From NCBI GenBank assembly GCA_000482145.1, contig AUXH01000181.1, positions 1 through 30,624 of the forward strand: DNA of 30,624 nt. The letters are read 5' to 3'. This document shows, piece after piece, positions 29,549-30,624 of this stretch. This DNA is from Strigomonas culicis. Its lineage: Eukaryota > Euglenozoa > Kinetoplastea > Trypanosomatida > Trypanosomatidae. The first letter of the stretch is position 1. Each line of letters begins with the position of its first letter. The notes below the pieces were generated by a model. The model was not told the DNA's origin and ran no database searches. It saw only the letters and a program-made list of their open reading frames with translations. Both the position numbers and the translations under genes were made by a program.

Positions 29549-30624
29549 ATGAGCGTTCTTTCTTCAGAAGAGGAAGTCCTGTCAACACAGAGTAGTGACA
29601 AACTGAAAGGACACGCATCTTTCTTATCACGTTTCGGTATCTTCCAGCACTCCGGTGGCAGCTTCTGCCGCCCGGAGAAGGGCTCACACAAAAAGGGGTC
29701 CACCACTTCCACCCATGACGAGGCGGTAGCGGCGGTGGCAGAGATGCAGGACGAGGGCCCCGCCACGGCGCTGGACCGGAAGAAAAGCGCTTCGCTGGAT
29801 GCCACGGCGTGCACCTCTCACCCGGTGGTTAAGAGCCTGTCGTTGGACTTTAATCCGCCTCTGAACGCCGCCGCCACCGTCACCAGTGGGAGTGTGGCGA
29901 GCGCGTGGGCGCGCTCGCCGATGGACGCACCGTCGTCCACGTCTCGTTCACGGTCGCGGCGCGCGACAGCGCCGACCGCGGACACCACAGCCCCTGCGCC
30001 GCGGCCGAACGCTAGCGGTGAGGGGAAAGAGGTGGAGTGTACCTCCCCCGACACGAGAGAGAAAGACCCTCTCTCCGCGGTGCCTTCTATCTCGCTATTC
30101 GAGACCCCCTGCACGAAGCCAGTGGATGCTATTGCCACTCAAGAGAAGCCTCCGATGAGTGGCGCCAGCAGCCCGGTTATGCGGCAGCAGACTGCGCGGC
30201 CAGGGGGTCACCATGCACTGCCAAGCCCAACGCAACAGCGGAAGGGCAGTGAAGAGGGGGAGGTGAGAGTGTTGCCTTCCGACGCGAAGGATAGAGAGAA
30301 CACCACCCCCACCCCCGACATTGGAAGCAAAGCCGCTCTCACCGCGGCGCCCCTTGTCACCGTACTTGAGACCTCGCGCACGGATCCAGTGGATGCTATT
30401 GCCACTCAAGAGAAGCCTCCGACGAGTGGCGCTAGCAGCCCGGTTGGACTGCAGCAGACCGAGCAGCCAGAGAGCGCCTCTGCATTGCCGAGTCTGACGC
30501 AGCAGCGAAAGGGCAGTGGCGACGGGAAAGAGAAAGAGTGCGCCACCCCCGATCCTGGAAGAAGGGCCTCGCTCTCTGCCACACCCTCTGTCACGCTGTC
30601 CGCCTCGCGGCGCGCGGCCCCGCG
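29549..30624 (+). CDS. Repeat-containing Ser/Thr/Pro-rich protein, 3' end outside the window
   Basis: An open frame begins at the ATG at 29549 (MSVLSSEEEVLSTQ...) and continues without a stop to the window edge, giving at least 358 residues. No known domain, signal peptide or membrane segment is visible. The N-terminal 150 residues are rich in Ser, Ala, Thr and Arg. From about residue 150 an imperfect 89-residue (267-nt) repeat appears. The near-identical core PVDAIATQEKPP followed by SGASSPV occurs at 30119 and 30386, and flanking parts such as QQRKGS and the TPD-type segment recur, with a third copy starting before the edge. The composition suggests a disordered protein, possibly a phosphorylated cytoskeletal or regulatory protein, but the function cannot be assigned. 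The start is the first ATG after the acceptor at 29453-29454. Confidence 0.75.
   Translation, partial: MSVLSSEEEVLSTQSSDKLKGHASFLSRFGIFQHSGGSFCRPEKGSHKKGSTTSTHDEAVAAVAEMQDEGPATALDRKKSASLDATACTSHPVVKSLSLDFNPPLNAAATVTSGSVASAWARSPMDAPSSTSRSRSRRATAPTADTTAPAPRPNASGEGKEVECTSPDTREKDPLSAVPSISLFETPCTKPVDAIATQEKPPMSGASSPVMRQQTARPGGHHALPSPTQQRKGSEEGEVRVLPSDAKDRENTTPTPDIGSKAALTAAPLVTVLETSRTDPVDAIATQEKPPTSGASSPVGLQQTEQPESASALPSLTQQRKGSGDGKEKECATPDPGRRASLSATPSVTLSASRRAAP
30020..30624 (+). repeat. 267-nt tandem repeat inside the partial gene
   Basis: The core coding PVDAIATQEKPP starts at 30119 and again at 30386, a period of 267 nt or 89 codons. The flanks are alignable but diverged, and a third copy begins before the window edge. 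Core segments are nearly identical in DNA, which suggests recent duplication or gene-conversion-like homogenisation of part of the unit. Confidence 0.8.

Noticed and set aside
1..30624. Mobile elements, CRISPR arrays or a horizontally acquired cluster
   Set aside because: No transposase, reverse transcriptase, terminal repeats or spaced direct repeats were seen. All recognised genes are ordinary eukaryotic families in a single-strand gene cluster.

Overview
This is a nuclear chromosomal window from a trypanosomatid (kinetoplastid) protist. The evidence is as follows. Eight long intronless genes all lie on the plus strand. Coding regions are GC-rich, and the AT-rich spacers are full of homopolymers. 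Before each start codon there is a pyrimidine-rich tract followed by an AG and a short ATG-free leader, as expected for spliced-leader trans-splicing. All proteins read with the standard code. The genus cannot be fixed from the sequence alone.

Layout, left to right: an 18S rRNA pseudouridine methyltransferase EMG1/NEP1 (156-947); a large OTU-family cysteine protease (1478-5188); an ARL6/BBS3-like small GTPase (5817-6449); a small LSM-fold protein resembling the NatC auxiliary subunit NAA38 (7087-7461); a membrane-anchored amidase of the fatty-acid amide hydrolase type (8463-10502); the largest subunit of RNA polymerase I, RPA1 (11979-17741); a 3518-residue protein of unknown function with a probable mitochondrial presequence (18280-28836); and the 5' part of a Ser/Pro/Thr-rich protein with 89-residue repeats that runs off the window (29549 to end). 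Spacers are about 0.5-1.5 kb. They contain (CT)n, (AT)n, poly-A and poly-T runs, and I found no convincing RNA gene in them.

The genes do not form one pathway. They look like one segment of a directional, polycistronic gene cluster, in which neighbours share transcription but not function. EMG1 and RPA1 both serve ribosomal RNA production or processing. ARL6 belongs to the ciliary BBSome pathway. The OTU protein is probably a deubiquitinase, and the amidase acts on lipids or amides.

I see no defence system, mobile element, CRISPR array or other clearly new system. The points most worth a second look are: an OTU protease whose catalytic Cys and His are separated by a roughly 470-residue low-complexity insertion; an ARL6-like GTPase with a shortened N-terminus, an enlarged interswitch and Ala in place of the catalytic Gln; the giant unknown mitochondrial-type protein with an AT-rich, poly-Asn centre; and poly-Asp insertions in RPA1 at the place where yeast has a DNA-mimicking loop.
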